Source of the DNA: Oncomelania hupensis
Taxonomy: Eukaryota > Mollusca > Gastropoda > Littorinimorpha > Pomatiopsidae
Assembly (NCBI GenBank): GCA_036898135.1
Contig: JBAHVR010000208.1
Location: 61,001 to 125,000 of the forward strand
Length of the DNA: 64,000 nucleotides
Direction: 5' to 3'
In this document: positions 1-10,627 of the stretch, piece by piece
Layout: each line of letters opens with the position of its first letter
Position numbering within the stretch: position 1 is the stretch's first letter
Position numbers and translations under genes: made by a program
The notes under the pieces: generated by a model
Databases searched by the model: none
The model's input: only the letters and a program-made list of their open reading frames with translations
What the model was told of the DNA's origin: nothing

Positions 1-475
1 TTGCCGCCATGTTTTTAACCCTTAGGAGACGTTCGGGCCGATTCGGCCCCATCTGTCTGTGCATAAAAGCCCCAAATGAGAATGAAGCCGGTAAATCGGA
101 TGCTCTGTGTCTAAAAAACATATCTTGAAAATGAAAATTATTGGCGATCGTTTTGACGGGTTCCGAACTATTTTCCAGCGGATGTGTTGTGACAGTGTGA
201 AAGATGCACGAACACCAATCGTCTATAGCAGTGAAATCTTGTCTGATGTATTAATTTTCTTCGTTTAATAATATGAAAGTGATTGCTTCTGTTAGCCTGT
301 TTAAAGCAAACACAGTGATAATGATGTGGGTTGTGAGCCATACATTTCCTTCCTTCTAAGTGCATTGGAGGAAAAGGGTGGTAACATTCTTGTATATTTT
401 CACAAAATACACATTCATGTATTTTATTCTAAAACATTTTGAAAATTCAGTCTATTTACTTTCATAAAACCCAAG

Positions 476-700
476 GTTTGGAATGCGCTGCCTGCCGGTT
501 TAAGACATTGTACAGACCTTGTTTTTTTCAAGAGCTGCTTAAAAACGCACTTGTTCCGCAAGGCGTTTTCTGTGTAAATAGTATGAAAATTAATAATACT
601 TTCTGAATGATGCTGGACATGATGTATTGCGAAATGTTGTGATGATGCGTACTAATGATGTGTGTAAGCGCATTGAGTTGTTATGCGCTGCAGAAATGCA

Positions 701-765
<65 letters not shown>

Positions 766-767
766 CA
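476..767 (+). mobile_element. 3' end of an L2/CR1-like LINE with ATT tail
   Basis: The + strand translates to a WNALP...LR...FKSCLKTHLFRKAF stretch, the usual C-terminal end of the reverse transcriptase protein of L2/CR1-type LINEs. It is followed by a short 3' UTR containing AAGCGCATTGAG and an (ATT)n tail at about 701-765. Only about 220 bp remain, so the copy is heavily 5'-truncated and cannot encode a protein. The clade is inferred from the conserved C-terminal pattern and the tail type. Confidence 0.7.
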
Positions 768-770
768 TTA

Positions 771-1335
771 GACCCCCGTTGGGGTAAGGGGTTTCAGTAT
801 AAATAGTATCCCCACTTTCTGGAAATTTAGTGCTTTAAATTCCCACTGTCGCTGTCTTTCTCATTTGCTCTTTCTCATTCCTGCTCTATTCTATCAATCT
901 GCTATACTATCTTCTTCTTCGCTAGACCAGTCACCTACCTTTTTTCTTGAAAACTCTTCGAGACAAGACTTATTTGTGTATGAGGTCTGTTGGATCAGCT
1001 TGGGAATATTGGACGCTTTCTGCCAGGTGGTCACTAGAGCCTCCTATGATGTTATTTTTTTTAGCAATGCAGGCATTTTATATGTATGTGTTTTGTTAAT
1101 AATTTATAATGATGTTTGTATTCTATTTTGTTTTTGTAAACGGGGGTTCGATAAATTAGAGTGCAGCCTCAGCGTCCCCTGCGTGGGATGTCTTTATTGT
1201 AAAGTGACTGGCTGGTGGAGAGCTTTCAGTTTTACCACTAGGGTTGTTTCAGCAGATCTTTTATGCGGATTGGGGGTTGTCCGGTCCTGATTTGGCTCGG
1301 AAGAGTCCGCTGGATCTAAAGCAATAATAATGTAA

Positions 1336-1336
<1 letters not shown>
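771..1336 (+). repeat. Dispersed ~560 bp repeat, copy A
   Basis: This segment recurs at 37733-38345, 39266-39790, 48247-48755 (all +) and 54431-54985 (-), with a 3' fragment near 28005-28070. Shared blocks are a 5' part with AGTATAAATAGTATCCCC, a middle part with GGACGCTTTCTGCC, a block with CCTCAGCGTCCCCTGCGTGG, and a 3' end with GTCCGCTGGACC followed by AATAATAA-like sequence. The 3' end is kept more often than the 5' end, as for retroposed sequence. A 141-codon open frame at 865-1290 lies inside but is not conserved between copies. I do not recognise the family; it could be a non-autonomous retroposon or the 3' part of a LINE. Confidence 0.75.

Positions 1337-1406
<70 letters not shown>
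1337..1406. repeat. (ATT)n microsatellite
   Basis: An uninterrupted trinucleotide run directly follows the 3' end of the 560 bp repeat. It is consistent with expansion of that repeat's 3' tail. Confidence 0.9.
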
Positions 1407-1408
<2 letters not shown>

Positions 1409-2339
1409 TCAGTCACTAATCATTTTTCAGGTCGTATGGATATAATTATGCCATCCTACCAAATTTGGTTGTAATAGGCCTACATGAAATACGTTCCGAG
1501 TAAACAACTTTCACATTTGCACAGACGGACGAACAGTCGGACGAACGAGCGGACGGATAGATAGAAGGTACGGACAGACAGACACATTTTTTATGGATAT
1601 CATTTTTGGATTATTTAGGATTCGTCTTTTCGAGTTTTGCGAAAATGAGAAAAATCTAGATTTTGGGGTGAGTACATATACTCACATCACTACACGCATG
1701 AGAGTCAATAAAGGCAGTTACTTACGTGAGGTGATATTCATATTAGGATCATCCATAACGATCCAGAGGTTACCCACGCCATAAACTATGCTCATCTCAT
1801 TCTTTAGAGTTACCGCGAAATACTGAAACATTTCCATATGGAGTTCTCATCTAACTGAATGGGCAGATTTTGCGAGGTAAAGAAATACTATTACTTACCA
1901 CTAAAAATAAAGTGACTCCATTCGACTCGTTATTGGTCCGCAGATTTAGAACAAAACGTTCTTCACACTTCCATTGCAAAAAGGGGGTCAATTTCGCAAA
2001 CACCCGATCAGCTACCTTCGTTGCTTGTGATGTTATTGCCAATGAGGCCCAAATTAGCTGATCATGAAAACGTTTTCTGTATGTTCTCTTGTCTCCGCGC
2101 CATCCGCAAATGCACACATTTCTAATAAGACTTATTATTAAAGTAGCTACTGTTGTATTAAGGGGCGCAATTTTTCACGCATGCTTACCTACTGGGACGC
2201 ATAACTGGAAGTGGCAAGCATGTGTCCTCCTAGCTGTACTTACATCATCAAAGACATGTCTATAGAAGAGAATCTCTGAGCTCCAGTTTGGAGTGTTGAT
2301 AGGGCCAGCTTTCACGTGGTCGAACATAGTCACATACCC
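1407..2339. other. No gene seen
   Basis: I see no conserved reading frame. At 1520-1585 there is a run of GACGGACGAAC / GGACAGACAGAC motifs resembling the end of the GACCTTGACC repeat family found at 21.1 and 30.0 kb. The two overlapping small frames at 1851-2117 look like chance. Confidence 0.5.
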
Positions 2340-2585
2340 TGCATGGCTGGGGAGCCAAGGACCACACTGCACGCATAAAACGTCGCACCATACACTCTCA
2401 CACTCACAAACTGAAGAGGTCTTATGTATAAAAAGTCATCATGTAAAGTCATGCATGGTTGGGGGGGGGAGGAGGGTGAAGAGGGGGGGGGGGGGGGGGC
2501 AAAGACCACGCTGCACGCATAAAACGTCGCACCATACTCTCACACACACAAACTGAAGAGGTCTTATGTAGAAATGTCATCATCA
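2340..2585. repeat. Tandem duplication (~145 bp) around a G run
   Basis: A block starting CATGG(C/T)TGGGG and containing CACGCATAAAACGTCGCACC and CAAACTGAAGAGGTCTTATG occurs twice, near 2340-2450 and 2453-2575. The second copy is interrupted by a long poly-G stretch at about 2461-2499. Confidence 0.8.
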
Positions 2586-2692
2586 TCATCATCGTCATCA
2601 TCATCATCATCATCATCATCATCAATCGTCAATCATCATCATCATCATCACTATCATCATCCTCATCATATTCTACCCTCAAACTATCATGC
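2578..2692. repeat. (ATC)n microsatellite
   Basis: Imperfect CAT/ATC trinucleotide repeat with a few interruptions. Confidence 0.9.
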
Positions 2693-2719
2693 ACTCCAAT
2701 AAGTCATGCAGTGGTATTA

Positions 2720-3043
2720 CACTACCCTAAACGGCTTCGTGTTGTTGGAATTGTACGCATGGACGGGGTGGCCGCAAGCAAAGAGGTTGATGAAGTGGAG
2801 GCAGCAGGTCTTCTTGTAGTTGAGAGTGGAGATGGGAGTCCAGTCGACAATTGTGTATTGCTTGACCGCCTCTGCACAGCCTTTAGTCTGCTCCTCTTCG
2901 CTTTCACACCACTCCCGCGCTGCGTTGCCATTGCTGAATCCAATGGAGACATTTATACAGGCAAGCTGGCGCATAGCACACAGAGAAAGATTCCGATCCT
3001 GATTCAAACGTCTTTTTATTTGTAACCTCATTTCATCTTTCAC
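2720..3043 (-). CDS. Possible cysteine-rich exon, unrecognised
   Basis: A 108-codon minus-strand frame is less AT-rich than its surroundings and has spaced cysteines: CAMRQLAC, EWCESEEE, KGCAEAVKQY, then KTCCLHFINLFACGH. A pyrimidine-rich tract ending in CAG on the minus strand (near 2970, before the LACINVS part) could be a 3' splice site, so the real exon may be about 2755-2968. It has no recognisable catalytic motif and I cannot assign a family. A secreted or extracellular role is only a guess from the cysteines. A competing + strand frame (2711-3025) covers the same bases, so the coding strand is uncertain. Confidence 0.3.
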
Positions 3044-3234
3044 TCACTTCACTTCAGTCCCCATAATTTATCTTAGCCGGGAGAGGTAGGGTGGAGGTGC
3101 GATGGGATGGTGTGGATGGGGGTGGAACAGGAGTGACGACTCTGCTGACAGTCTTCTCTAAAATGTACAACAAGAATGGAGATTGTGGACTTCTCTCCCC
3201 TATGCAAGAAAGGTAGGTAGGTAAGTAGCTTACC

Positions 3235-3264
3235 GTCCCCGGACACTATGAGCATATAGGGGAC
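3235..3264. repeat. Short GTCCCC...GGGGAC motif
   Basis: A 30 bp segment with palindromic ends recurs almost identically at 43135-43164 inside the large inverted repeat. It is too short to classify and may be a relic of a dispersed element. Confidence 0.5.
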
Positions 3265-3820
3265 TTGCAAGAAAGATTTGAGGAAAACCTTTACGTACTT
3301 GGTCTTATCTGACCTCCGACAGCGAACCAATATAGATCTAGTCTGGTGCAGAAAATGAAATATCCCGTCTTGGCAGCCATTCCCGGATATTTGTCTTACT
3401 GGATAGCAACCTACCGGAGTATCAGAACGTTATTTATATTGAATTGTTGTTTTATAAGCGTTTTGCCAAACTCAAATTACAGCTCAATGCGACAGATTAT
3501 ATTATTTGGAGTATAAGAACTGTAACTTCCTAACTCTTTAGTCTAGAACTTCTAAACTTCTAACCTGAACTTCGTTGGTCCAATTCCTTCAAAATAGCCT
3601 TTGGAAACCGCCCAGTCGTAGAATTCTGCTTGGAATGTTATGACATAATTCAGACAAGCCGACTTGCGGAGTCCCAGCATAATGAACGTATTGGTTTTCC
3701 ATTTCAGCCAAGTTCCAGCTACCCCTGAAATTTGAAGAAGAAGAAAACCAAAACTGGATACTGCTGCTTTGTAACTTTGGAATCTGGGACAATTCTGATA
3801 AACAAAGTAATACCATACTA
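3265..3820. other. No gene seen
   Basis: I find no supported gene. The overlapping minus-strand frames here run into the adjacent trinucleotide repeat and become poly-Met or poly-Asp, so they are artefacts. Confidence 0.5.
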
Positions 3821-3852
3821 CCACTACCACCTCCACCACCACCACCACCACC

Positions 3853-3905
<53 letters not shown>
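3820..3905. repeat. (ACC)n/(ATC)n microsatellite
   Basis: A CCA/CAC tract passes directly into a pure CAT tract ending at 3905. Confidence 0.9.
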
Positions 3906-4619
3906 GTATCCATTTCACTCCGGGCTCTCCACCATCTCTGCCGCTGGTTGTGAAAAAATTTCAAGTTTTATTAAAGTTTTACGTAATCACGAATTGAAAA
4001 ATAAGAGTGCAGACTATACGTCCAACTACGGTACGTCACCCTTCGTAATAGGCAGGCTATACGACCGGCGGCAGAGATGGTGGCAATGCAACGTAAGTCT
4101 CTGCCGTCTCTGCTATGCAGTGTGCCAAAGAATTTTACTTATTGTGGTAGATACTTGTGTAGAGTTTCGTGCAGGTGAAGTGTAACAGTATATAGCTCTA
4201 GCGCTTTAACCGCAATAATGAAAGTACAATACAATACAATACAATATAATATAACTTTATATAATCTCAAACTGAGAAATTCGATACAACATAAAAATTG
4301 AGAGTACATGGACAAGAACTAAGAAACGTATTAGCACATTATGCATACATAATTATATAACACAACATATTCACGTTTCATTACTAGGCCTACTTGTAAG
4401 GCACATGTGACATAGACTGGACATTGCTTTCTGGTTCTCGCACAGCACACTTACTATCACATTTATTCCAACATTGAACATGTCATTTCTCTAAGATGCA
4501 TAGACTATATATTGCCTTTCACACTGCATATTATCACAAAATTTGTTCCGAGATACCTTCTCATCCTTCATACACACACGCACACACACCCACACACACA
4601 CACACACACACACATTTTT

Positions 4620-5425
4620 GTAAAAACGACATTCTGATGACTGTTGTGAAAAAAACAGGGATTATTTTGACACACTTTTCATTTCCGTGACATTATTTTG
4701 ACATTTTCAAATTTTTGAACCTATCCCTAACCCTAACCCTAACCCCTAACCCTAACCCTAACCCTTAACCTAACCCTAGGCCTAAAACAGCTCTAACTCA
4801 GCAGGGAACTATTTTGACGTCAAAATAGGGCGCCCTTCCAAAAAAGTCAAAAGAAACCATGTGGAGTTCCATGAGTGTGTCACTGTAACGTCGTTTCTAC
4901 ATGCCCACACACACACACACAACACACACACACACACATTTTTGTAAAAACGACGTTCTGATGACTGTTGTGAAAAAAACAGGGATTATTTTGACACACT
5001 TTCCATTTCTTTGACATTATTTTGACATTTTCCAATTTTTGAAGCTATCCCTAACCCTAACCCTAACCCTTAACCTAACCCTAATCCTAAAACAGCTCTA
5101 ACTCAACGGAGAACTATTTTGACGTCAAAATAGTACGGTCTTCCAAAAAAGTCAGAAGAAACCATGTGGAGTTTCATGTGTGTGTCATCAGAACGTCGTT
5201 TCTACATGCCCACATGCACACACACACATACACACACACATAACCGTGTAGAAACGACGTTGTGATGACTTTCATGAAACTCTACATACGTTACTTTGAC
5301 ATTTTTACAAATGTAAGGTTCTAACTCTAACCCAAATCCTAACCCTAATCCTTAACCTAACCCTAAGCCTAACACAGACCTAACCCTAACGGAACACTGT
5401 TTTGACGTCAAAATAACGGAACAAA
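4620..5425. repeat. Tandem foldback units with telomere-like CCCTAA blocks
   Basis: Two full units (about 4620-4900 and 4944-5205) and one partial unit (about 5248-5425) lie head to tail, separated by CA-rich microsatellites. Each full unit starts with GTAAAAACGACGTTCTGATG (or a variant) and ends with nearly the reverse complement, TCAGAACGTCGTTTCTAC, so each is a foldback with inverted ends. The middle of each holds (CCCTAA)n telomere-like hexamers and the palindrome TTTGACGTCAAA. A related inverted unit lies at about 41521-41665. This looks like a MITE or satellite that has captured telomeric repeat. It is not a telomere, because sequence continues on both sides. Confidence 0.75.
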
Positions 5426-6180
5426 TATTATGGACTAGATAGCCTTCCTCACTACATGTTATGACAACATGATTTGTTCCACACAACATCGAAGAGACGC
5501 ACACTCCCGTTAGTAATAGCAAGGATTTTACATTATAAGATTTGTCACTCGCGGCTAAACCAGCAAACTCAGCAAGAGTAAAGTCCCTTTTCACCGTCAG
5601 GAAAAAATGGCGATACCGAAGAAACGCAATCAACACGCTAGACAAACAAGAATGCAAAAAACTTCCGTTCTTTCGATGTCCGAGAGTGGCGACAAAATGC
5701 ACACTTATTATTTCTGTTTATTCTCCATATAAAAGAACACGATAACAACATGTAAAATAGCCTTTGAAATTTGGTTTGTGTTGATGGTTTGTAGGCCGTA
5801 ATCTTTTCCCGCACACAAAGCACAGACTCTAAATAACTATGTGGAGTACAAAGTCCATTACATTCTGAAACCTTATACACACAACTTAAGTCACTTTATG
5901 AAACAAACATGGATTTCAAAGAAGAAATAAGCATTCCAAATGGCCATCTGTGGTCTGCTACGATGAAATCTCAAATGTTGCAAGGCCATGTGCTTCGTGA
6001 CCTCACATATATACTACAGCGCTGTAGTAGTTTAATAGGCTAGATCTTGTGCGTTCTTCCGGTTTTGCAATTGTCGGGAACAAGTCTGCATGTTCGAATA
6101 AAATCCAAAGAATCTTTAATTATACAGCTGTATATTTATAATTATAAATTGTCAGCAGTGTTGCACCCCTCGATCTTCCG
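5426..6180. other. No gene seen
   Basis: Several frames of 65-115 codons overlap on both strands but none shows a domain or splice support. Confidence 0.5.
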
Positions 6181-6182
6181 CC

Positions 6183-6241
<59 letters not shown>

Positions 6242-6320
6242 TCTCTTCTTTCCACTACTCCCTAATGTCTATACCTCCCCCCCCCTCTATTCTCTCTCTC
6301 TCCCTCTCTCTCTCTCTACT
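6181..6320. repeat. (CT)n microsatellite
   Basis: C run followed by CT dinucleotides, with short interruptions to about 6320. Confidence 0.9.
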
Positions 6321-7480
6321 TGTGCAAAAGATCACCCTTGCTCTCACCTCCTCCCACCCATTAAAAAATCAAAAACGCACACACAGATACAAAGAGCACA
6401 ACAACACCCACTCCTAAAACACACACCCACCAAAACATAACAAAATTACCAAAACGCATTCCGATCCATGGCAGACGGGATAAAAGTGTATTCATTTTAA
6501 TATGAGCTGAAAATATATCTTAATAATGACACTCTTAATATGCTTCAAGATAAAATTAAGGCTGGATAATAAATAATAATAAATAAATAATAAATCTTTC
6601 AACTCCTCCTATGATTTTCCTTTCAATGCATGAATCCAAGCTTCCCAAGGCAGTTTCATACAAATAAAATAAACAGATTTCAAGCCAAAAAAATATCTAA
6701 CATGATTTTTTTTAACCTGTAAGCAAGCTATTGTCATATAAATACATAAATAATAAACTTTAAAAAGACGTTTTGGTGATGTTTAAATGCTGCCCGAAAG
6801 ACGTGATATTGATGCAGCTATGTATATTACCAACGCGGTTTTCCTTCAACATCAAAGGACGCAACCGAGTAGCTGTACATCACTTTTTATATAGTACAGT
6901 CTCTGGGTGACAGATCTTATAAAGTAAAATCCTTGATAATAGAGATCAGAATCTGGTATTTTTATCAATCGATTTTAAGTGTTGCCATCGCCACACAACC
7001 AACTGCTGAAAGACGCAAGTCTCCAAGACTCAAACCTCATTACCGAAACACACCCTACGATCTCAATCTGACGTGTTTTTTGTTGTTTTTTTAGCCTCGG
7101 TGCAATGGGTTCGCGTTATCGGTTACAACTTTGAAGTCCTTTTCGGCATAGATTTGATGCCAGGCGAGTTTTATTGGAGAGATTTATTTTTAACGCTGAA
7201 TTGCTGAGGCTCAAAAACGTGAACCTAATGCCCTGAGGCTCAAAACCGCGAACTGAGTTAGTAGTGTGGGTGATAAAAGCGTAGTAGTGGAGGGTTTCCT
7301 CTAGCTTACCGGGACAGTGGTCGAGCTTGATGAAGGTTTCAACCTCAAAACAGGAGATGTTTCCTTGAATGTCGTCCTCCACTGGAAAGCTTACCTTTCC
7401 CACCGTCAGCCTTGCCTGAATAATCTACCACAAAAGTAGCTGATGTGTTCATGTTAAGCCAGCGATGATGATATGGTGAC
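6321..7480. other. No gene seen
   Basis: AT-rich sequence. A minus-strand frame at 7116-7403 (95 codons) contains the phrase TTTTGAGCCTCAG twice but has no recognisable domain. I do not call a gene. Confidence 0.5.
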
Positions 7481-7481
7481 G

Positions 7482-7482
<1 letters not shown>

Positions 7483-7558
<76 letters not shown>
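7483..7558. repeat. (AAT)n microsatellite
   Basis: Uninterrupted AAT repeat. Confidence 0.95.
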
Positions 7559-7559
<1 letters not shown>

Positions 7560-7626
7560 TGGGTATTTGTATTGCGCGGTATCTCGTCTGTTTTTGCAGG
7601 CAAGCTCACCGCGCTTGGCACACACA

Positions 7627-7627
7627 A

Positions 7628-7685
<58 letters not shown>
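7627..7685. repeat. (CA)n microsatellite
   Basis: Uninterrupted CA dinucleotide run. Confidence 0.95.
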
Positions 7686-7688
<3 letters not shown>

Positions 7689-8246
7689 ATTTCAGAAAAC
7701 CTCTCGAGCCTAAAACATTATACCCAATACACATGTTAAAAAGGCATACAGAGTTAAACATAGGACCAACATTTACAGCAAAAACAGACTCAAGAACATT
7801 ATTATTTAAGGCCCGGTCTCAGTGGCCGATGGACACAAAACGTATGCAAAGAGGACACAGCGGACGAGCAAAATTTCGGGGGTAGCTCCATCCGGTTTCA
7901 TCCGCTCCAAAAATGGACAAAATTGGCGAACATTTGCGAAAACAGAACGGAAAATAACGGAAGTGGGTAGTATGTGGCGGGGATGCTAAACGGATGTTCA
8001 TGGGATGCCTAGAGGATGAAAGTGGATGACAGCTTCGAAGGGGTAACCGGGGATAATGGCGAAGAAGACGCATAGCAGAAAGAGCGGATGCATAGCGGAT
8101 GAAGCGGATGCATCACGTACGCCTAACGGAAACAAATGGGATGCCGCGCGGATGAATATCAGATACAAACCGTTCACTGCGCATGCGGGGGTATGAATTG
8201 CGTCAGCTCCGTGGTTATAAAAGAATGCAACACGCACGCAGTCAGC

Positions 8247-8445
8247 TGTGGGGCCGGGTAGCTCAGTTGGTAAGAGCGTCTTGCTAGTAACCGAAAGGTC
8301 GCTGGTTCGAATCCCGGATTGGTCAACGTGTGATCATATTATTTTCCCCTTTACCAACAACTGGCCCGCTGGTGTCAGTATAAATCGGTCCAGTAGTCAC
8401 CTATATGCGAAAGTGTCGTGTGACTATAATCTACAAACAACAACA
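8247..8445 (+). mobile_element. tRNA-derived SINE, copy 1
   Basis: It begins with a tRNA-like head containing an A box (TAGCTCAGTTGGTAAGAGCG) and a B box (GGTTCGAATCC), the RNA polymerase III internal promoter. A tRNA-unrelated body and a CAACAACAAC-type tail follow. A 9 bp target duplication GCAGTCAGC flanks it (8238-8246 and 8446-8454). Other copies are at 19131-19327 (-) and 29199-29336 (-, truncated). It would be mobilised by a partner LINE. It lies just upstream of the MADF gene of the Harbinger element. Confidence 0.92.
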
Positions 8446-8505
8446 GCAGTCAGCATACAGTGGAAAGACGTGCTGGCGGCTACATCGATATATTTTATCA
8501 AAACC

Positions 8506-9410
8506 ATGGTGCGTCAGTCAGGCAAGAAACAGAAGTCCCTGCCTACTCGTTCAAGCCCTGGCAAGGTGAAAAAGGCCAGAACCAGAACCCCACCCCCTGA
8601 CACTGACTCTGATGGTAAAGCTGCTGCTGCTGTGGTGGACCAGCCCCAAAGCCTTCAAGTCCCTCAAAGTCCTGCTGCTGAAGGTCCTTTTGTTCAAGAA
8701 CCTGAAGGCCCTGATGCTCAAGCCCGAGAAGGCTCTGAACAAGGTACTGAAGGCCCTGATGTTCAAGCCCATGAAGGCCCCGCTGAAGCCCCTGAAGGCA
8801 TGAACAAGCTCCAGTGAGAGGGATGAAGAGGCAAGGGAAGAAGAAGGGAGAGAGGAAACAGTACACTGTTTCCGAAGAGCATGAGGACGATGTGCTGGAA
8901 TGGCTGAGGGAGAACGAGTACCTTTGGAGAAAGGGCCACAGACTGTATCGGGACACCAAGAAGAAACAGGCAGCTTGGAGAGACAAGTACACTGTTTCCG
9001 AAGAGCATGAGGACGATGTGCTGGAATGGCTGAGGGAGAACGAGTACCTTTGGAGAAAGGGCCACAGACTGTATCGGGACACCAAGAAGAAACAGGCAGC
9101 TTGGAGAGACAAGTACACTGTTTCCGAAGAGCATGAGGACGATGTGCTGGAATGGCTGAGGGAGAACGAGTACCTTTGGAGAAAGGGCCACAGACTGTAT
9201 CGGGACACCAAGAAGAAACAGGCAGCTTGGAGAGACAAGGCAGAGAGCCTGGGGTACACTGCAGAAGTACTTCAAGGATGGTGGAAGCACATGCACTCCT
9301 GGTATGGGAAGCTACACCTCAAGAAATCTGGGCAGGCCGCCGGCAAGCTCACTGACCGGGAGAAGTACGTCATGGCCAAATGCAGTTTCCTGGAGGGTGA
9401 GATCCACCTC
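8506..9410 (+). pseudogene. Harbinger-associated MADF-type DNA-binding protein, broken
   Basis: A start at 8506 gives a basic leader (MVRQSGKKQKSLPTRSSPGK) and a Pro/Glu/Ala-rich low-complexity region with repeated EGPD/VQ motifs, stopping at 8815-8817. The frame resumes one register away: basic KRQGKKKGERK, then the MADF/Myb-like region with VLEWLRENEYLWRKGH, LYRDTKKKQAAWRDK and ESLGYTAEVLQGWWKHMHSW (aromatic and basic residues typical of MADF helices). So there is a frameshift near 8815. The first MADF half is present three times in perfect 126 bp units. The 3' end is cut by the internal deletion at about 9405, after which the frame reads into antisense transposase. In PIF/Harbinger transposons a Myb/SANT-like partner protein assists the transposase, and that role is inferred here. 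Confidence 0.75.
8862..9239 (+). repeat. Three perfect 126 bp tandem units in the MADF coding region
   Basis: Units start at 8862, 8988 and 9114. Each is 126 bp (42 codons) and keeps frame; by eye I see no mismatch between them. Each encodes the first MADF helices (VLEWLRENEYLW ... KKKQAAWRDK). Identity suggests a very recent expansion, or possibly an assembly effect. Confidence 0.93.
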
Positions 9411-9928
9411 AGATACCAATCTTCTGCAAGTTGTCTCCAGCCTTGCTCAGTGGTGGGGCACCCGAGGAACTCGTCCGCGTATTCTTCAATGATGGCCTGT
9501 ACAACTTCTCTCACGACATTGCTGATGCTGTTGTGTGGCACCCTCCATGCATACTGCATGTTTCTGTATGTGGTTCCAGAGGCCAGGTGCCGCAGAGTCA
9601 GTGCCACCGTCAGTCCAGGGTCCAGGTTGGGACGGAAGTTGATGCTTGGCTTGGTCAACCTGGGTCTCAGACGCTCTACAAGTTCGTCAAACATGGCTGG
9701 TGGCATCCTCATGAAGTGATGGAATGCACGAGGGTCTTCATTCCTCAACTCCACCATCACCTGGTGATACAGTCCAAACTCCATTCTTCTCTCGATCCAT
9801 CCTCGGACCCACACAGCTTTTTGACGTCTTCTTCTTCTCCTTCTGTCTAAAACTTGAGACAGTCTGAACAGGTTGTGGTTCTGCTGTTGAATGAGCGCAG
9901 CTATCAGATGGACTCTTTGATCATCCAT
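9405..9928 (-). pseudogene. PIF/Harbinger transposase, N-terminal part only
   Basis: A minus-strand frame begins at 9928 with MDDQRVHLIAALIQQQNH and shows an Arg-rich stretch, then FHHFMRMPPAMFDELVERL, DPGLTVALTLRHLASG, AWRVPHNSISNVVREVVQAI and EEYADEFLGCPTTEQGW. This order is characteristic of the region before the DDE nuclease in HARBI1-like transposases. The frame then meets the deletion junction at about 9405-9412, so the catalytic DDE domain (usually beginning with the C.GAIDG-type motif) is absent. The protein could at most bind partners or DNA. The gene converges on the MADF gene, as in intact PIF/Harbinger elements. Confidence 0.85.
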
Positions 9929-10627
9929 GGTGGAGAACAATTAATAATGCTGAAGACCAAGGGTGATGAGGTCTGTACACCACAGCTGCTCGACCCATAC
10001 TGAGATCCAGATGATTTTCTCCTCCATTTTATATAAAATATCGGGAGTCCGCAAATTGTTCTTCCACATGCTCTGGACATCCTAAATATACTAGATACAT
10101 CCCAGATACAAACGTTGTGTCTGTTTAGAATACTTTATATACGAGATGCATACGCTTACATCCTTTCTATTTCCGTGCTACTAACAATGTATAGACGTTC
10201 CATGTACCTTATCTTTCCTTTCTCTTTCCGTTTTCACCTGCAGCGGATGCGAGTCGCGAGGATCCACAGAGGATGCAGAAGAGGATACAGCGGACGTTTA
10301 ACGGATGTTTACGAACATAGTACGTTTGCTGCTCGTATGTGTCGCGGATTTACATCGTACGTTCATCCGTTCTAAAAGTTTTGTGCAGCTCAAATCATTT
10401 TGCGCGGATGAAATCACAGTGAACGGATGCTCAATGGATAATGCGTATGAAACACGAATGCAATGAGTACACAACGGATGCATAGCGGTTTCCAACGGAT
10501 GGCAAGATTATTTTTACGTTTTACATCCTCTTTGCATCCGCAAGTGCACTGTGACCGGGGCTTTACCTACATGCATAAAGATCGCAAAAGATTCAAAAAC
10601 AAATAAAAGCAATAAGCACATTAAATA

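Larger units (their letters stand above)
7809..10562. mobile_element. PIF/Harbinger DNA transposon, internally deleted
   Basis: The element is bounded by terminal inverted repeats AGGCCCGGTCTCAGTG (left) and the reverse complement of AGCCCCGGTCACAGTG (right), flanked by TTA at 7806-7808 and 10563-10565. A 3 bp TTA/TAA target duplication is the hallmark of PIF/Harbinger. Inside are two converging genes: a MADF-type DNA-binding protein on + and a Harbinger transposase on -. Both lost their 3' ends at a single junction near 9400-9412, so this copy is non-autonomous. The subterminal 350 bp on each side are full of GGATG/CGGATG motifs (about ten forward copies on the left and seven on the right), plausible transposase-binding sites. 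A tRNA SINE has inserted at 8247-8445. Confidence 0.9.

Noticed and set aside
865..1290. 141-codon frame as a gene
   Set aside because: It lies within the 560 bp dispersed repeat, and the frame is not kept in the other copies.
3552..3953. Poly-Met, poly-Asp and poly-His frames
   Set aside because: They are translations of the ATC/ACC microsatellite in different frames.
4720..4780. Chromosome end
   Set aside because: The telomere-like hexamers are short, interstitial and part of a repeated foldback unit.
7449..7885. Poly-Ile, poly-Tyr and Thr-His frames
   Set aside because: They are translations of AAT and CA microsatellites.
8250..8325. Functional tRNA gene
   Set aside because: The tRNA-like head is the 5' part of a SINE with a 9 bp target duplication, and the same sequence recurs in two other copies.
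8248..8817. One 189-codon open frame as a single protein
   Set aside because: Its first ~85 codons are the tRNA SINE translated through; only the part from 8506 belongs to the MADF gene.
8543..9296. Long minus-strand frames opposite the MADF gene
   Set aside because: They are antisense shadows of the triplicated coding units.
9431..9850. Plus-strand frame opposite the transposase
   Set aside because: The conserved transposase pattern is on the minus strand; this frame is its shadow.
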